From contig NZ_RBXJ01000001.1 in NCBI RefSeq assembly GCF_003635115.1, forward strand, positions 310,001-374,000: 64,000 nt of DNA. Direction: 5' to 3'. Of this stretch, positions 61,801 through 64,000 are shown in pieces. The stretch's first letter is position 1. Each line of letters begins with the position of its first letter. The translations under genes were made by a program, and so were the position numbers. The notes beneath the pieces were generated by a model, which was not told where the DNA came from, ran no database searches, and was given only the letters and a program-made list of their open reading frames with translations. Source of the stretch: Microbacterium sp. AG1240. GTDB lineage: Bacteria; Actinomycetota; Actinomycetes; Actinomycetales; Microbacteriaceae.

Positions 61801-62459
61801 AGAACTCCGTGGGGATCGGCGGCGCGTACCTCTGCATCTACGGAATGGAGGGGCCGGGCGGATACCAGTTCGTCGGTCGCACCGTGCAGGTGTGGAACAG
61901 GTTCCGGCGGGGCGGCCTGTTCGCCGACAACCCCTGGGCGCTGCGGTTCTTCGACCGCATCCGCTGGTACCCGGTGTCGGCCGAGGAGCTCCTCGAACTG
62001 CGCGCCGAGACCGACGCCGGCCGCGGCGAGTTCGAGACCTCCGAGGGCGAGTTCCGCCTCGCCGAGTACGAGATGTTCCTCGCCGACAACGCGGCGGGCA
62101 TCTCGTCGTTCCGCGATCGTCAACAGCGTGCCTTCGGCGAGGAACGCGACCGCTGGCGCGAGGCCGGCGAATTCGATCGACCCGTGGAATCGGATGCCGT
62201 CGCCACCGCCCCCGTCGAAGACCCCTTGCCGCCGGGCTGCATCGCGGTGCGCGCGCCCTTCTCGGCGGCGGTCTGGAAGGTCGAGACCGAACCGGGGCGG
62301 AAGGCTGCCGAAGGAGAACGGATGCTGGTGCTGGAAGCGATGAAGATGGAGACCACCGTGAGTGCGACACAGGCGGGAATCGTGCGGGACGTGCTCGTAC
62401 GACCGGGGGAGCGCGTGGAGGCCGGGCAGCTGCTGGCCGTCGTGGAGGTCGCCCGATGA
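58845..62459 (+). CDS. Urea/guanidine carboxylase (biotin-dependent, single chain)
   Basis: A 1204-aa multidomain enzyme that carboxylates urea to allophanate, or guanidine to carboxyguanidine, using ATP and bicarbonate. Domains are biotin carboxylase (1-445; [19 protein letters not shown], ATP loop [31 protein letters not shown]), KipA/AHS2-like (from about 462; [25 protein letters not shown]), KipI/AHS1-like (about 800-1060) and C-terminal BCCP with biotinyl-Lys1167 in [8 protein letters not shown]. GTG 58845 overlaps the DUF1989 stop. The DUF1989 neighbours favour guanidine as substrate. A reading frame open further upstream (from 57393) is only an artefact of GC-rich overlap. Confidence 0.93.
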   Translation: [1204 protein letters not shown]

Positions 62460-64000
62460 GCGCGGTCGAGCGGGTCGCCGCCGCGTACGCCCGCAACACC
62501 GAGATCGACCGTCCCGAGGCGTGGATCGCCCTCCGGCCCGAGGCGGAGGCGCTCGCGGAGGCCGCCGAGATCGATCGCCGGGTCGCCGCGGGAGAACGGC
62601 TCCCCCTGGCGGGAACCGTGCTCGCCGTGAAGGACAACATCGACGTCGCGGGCCTGCCCACCACCGCGGGGAGCCCCGCGTACGCCTACGAACCGGAGTC
62701 GGATGCCCCGGCGGTGGCGCGGTTGCGAGCGGCCGGAACGGTCGTGCTCGGCAAGACCAACCTCGACCAGTTCGCCACCGGCCTCGTCGGCACGCGCAGC
62801 CCCTACGGCGCCGTGCGCGGGGCCTGGGACCCCTCGCTCATCTCCGGCGGATCGAGCTCGGGATCGGCGGTCGTGACCGCGCTCGGGGTCGTCGACCTGG
62901 CCCTGGGCACCGACACGGCGGGGTCGGGGCGGGTGCCGGCGGCCCTCAACGGCATCGTCGGGGTCAAGCCCACCGTCGGTCTCGTGCCGACCACCGGTGT
63001 CGTCCCCGCCTGCCGGAGCATCGACTGCGTGACCGTCTTCGCGCGGGAACTCCCGCTCGCCCGCGAGGCCGCCGAGCTCATGGCCGGGCCCGACGGCGTC
63101 GATCCGCGGGCCCGCGTCGACGTGCCCGCGCCACCGCTGGATGCCCGACCCGTCGTCGCCATCCCCACGGCCGAGCACCTGGAGGGTCTCGCCGAGGGGT
63201 GGATCGAGGCGTTCCGCGGCGTCGTCGGCAGGCTCGCCGCATCCGGGGTCGACATCGTCGAGGTCGACATCGCGCCGCTCCTGGAGGCCGCATCGCTCCT
63301 GTACGGCGGGGCGTTCGTCGCCGAGCGCACGGCGGCCGTCGGCGCGTTCATCGAGGCGAACCGCGAGCTCATCGGCACCGACATCGACCCGACCGTCGCC
63401 GGCATCGTGCTCGCCGGTGCCGACGCCCGGGCCGCGGACTACTTCCGCGACCGTGAGCGGCTCGACCGACTCGGGCTGGAGGGCCTCGGCCGACTCGCGG
63501 GAACGGTGGCGCTGCTCACCCCCACGACCACGTGGCATCCGACCCTCGACGAGGTCGCGGCCGACCCCGTGGGGGCGAACTCCCGCATGGGGCGCTTCAC
63601 GAACTTCGCGAACCTCCTCGACCGCAGCGCGCTCGCCGTGCCGGCGGGGGTCGTCGGCGGCAAGCCGTTCGGCGTCATGCTCACCGGCGCCCCCTTCGCC
63701 GACCGCACGCTCGCGCAGCTCGCCGAGCGGGTGTCGGCCCCTCCGGTCGACGTGCTCGTGGTCGGCGCGCACCTGCGGGGTCAACCTCTCAACCACCAGC
63801 TCGTCGCCGCCGGCGGATCGTTCGTCGCGTCGGTCTCGACAGCGCCCGACTACCGCCTGTTCGCCCTCGCGACCACGCCCGCCAAGCCCGGCCTCGTGCG
63901 CGTGGCCGACGGCGGGGCACCGATCGAGGGGGAGGTCTGGCGGCTGCCGGCCGCCGGCTTCGGCCGCTTCGTCGCGGCGCTTCCCGAACCGATGGGCATC
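62456..64000 (+). CDS. Allophanate hydrolase, 3' end beyond the window
   Basis: An amidase-signature enzyme that splits allophanate into ammonia and CO2. The N-terminal amidase domain is complete: Lys in AVKDNIDVAGLPTTAG, cis-Ser in SGGSSSGSAV and nucleophile Ser in TDTAGSGRVPAALNG. The second, C-terminal domain of AtzF-type enzymes begins near residue 425 (VDVLVVGAHLRGQPLNHQL) and runs off the window at residue 515 without a stop. ATG 62456 overlaps the carboxylase stop. It completes the pathway from carboxyguanidine or urea to ammonia. Confidence 0.93.
   Translation, partial: MSAVERVAAAYARNTEIDRPEAWIALRPEAEALAEAAEIDRRVAAGERLPLAGTVLAVKDNIDVAGLPTTAGSPAYAYEPESDAPAVARLRAAGTVVLGKTNLDQFATGLVGTRSPYGAVRGAWDPSLISGGSSSGSAVVTALGVVDLALGTDTAGSGRVPAALNGIVGVKPTVGLVPTTGVVPACRSIDCVTVFARELPLAREAAELMAGPDGVDPRARVDVPAPPLDARPVVAIPTAEHLEGLAEGWIEAFRGVVGRLAASGVDIVEVDIAPLLEAASLLYGGAFVAERTAAVGAFIEANRELIGTDIDPTVAGIVLAGADARAADYFRDRERLDRLGLEGLGRLAGTVALLTPTTTWHPTLDEVAADPVGANSRMGRFTNFANLLDRSALAVPAGVVGGKPFGVMLTGAPFADRTLAQLAERVSAPPVDVLVVGAHLRGQPLNHQLVAAGGSFVASVSTAPDYRLFALATTPAKPGLVRVADGGAPIEGEVWRLPAAGFGRFVAALPEPMGI

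Noticed and set aside
59430..62123. A minus-strand open frame of nearly 900 codons opposite the carboxylase
   Set aside because: Composition (Val/Asp/Gly/Arg-rich, no domain) is that expected from the complement of a high-GC gene; the plus strand has clear catalytic motifs throughout.

Overview
The window looks like a chromosomal segment of a high-GC actinobacterium, most likely a Microbacteriaceae member close to Microbacterium. The grounds are the very strong G/C third-codon bias, frequent GTG starts, a leaderless-looking serS promoter, an LCP cell-wall ligase, a CGNR zinc-finger protein and an actinobacterial-type DUF916 protein. The genus is an inference, because no rRNA is present.

Region 1 (1-9958) is mostly housekeeping and surface biology. 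It holds serS with an overlapping HAD phosphatase, two tRNA-Ser genes flanking an LCP protein, a duplicated tRNA-Ser 3' end, a CGNR regulator, a small Cys-pair protein, a flavin reductase, a secreted ThuA protein with a WxL-like tail next to a DUF916 membrane protein, and a class II amidotransferase-like protein whose nucleophile Cys2 is Ser.

Region 2 (about 9960-54860) is a 45-kb catabolic supercluster. Ten intergenic regions each carry two GGATCC cores exactly 21 bp apart, usually as TTGGATCCA or ATGGATCCA. As I recall it, this core is the centre of the operator (ATTGGATCCAAT) of Caulobacter VanR, a GntR/FCD repressor. A GntR/FCD regulator is encoded at 16486-17193 beside one of the sites. 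The controlled units encode a class V aminotransferase-like protein, a sarcosine-oxidase-like flavoenzyme, a gamma-glutamyltransferase, a copper amine oxidase, a Rieske oxygenase with a VanB-type reductase, a glutamine-synthetase-like ligase, an aldehyde dehydrogenase, four phosphotriesterase-family proteins, an isochorismatase-type hydrolase, a GMC oxidoreductase, two amidases, an M24 protein, four further amidohydrolases, a deaminase-like protein, two RidA-like proteins, a RutA-like flavin oxygenase, a cupin, an alpha/beta hydrolase, a polyamine-type ABC importer with two binding proteins, an oligopeptide-type ABC importer and an MFS transporter. Together they suggest uptake and stepwise oxidation and hydrolysis of an unknown N-containing (amine/amide, possibly aromatic or heterocyclic) compound. 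A small VOC/MarR pair at 40618-41480 with its own tandem palindromes interrupts the regulon.

Region 3 (54893-64000) is a nitrogen-salvage module: a sodium:solute symporter, a TetR regulator, two DUF1989 proteins, a biotin-dependent urea/guanidine-type carboxylase and allophanate hydrolase (cut by the window end). A near-identical TetR-style operator precedes both the symporter and the carboxylase operon. The DUF1989 pair points to guanidine rather than, or in addition to, urea. No insertion sequence, CRISPR array or prophage gene was seen.
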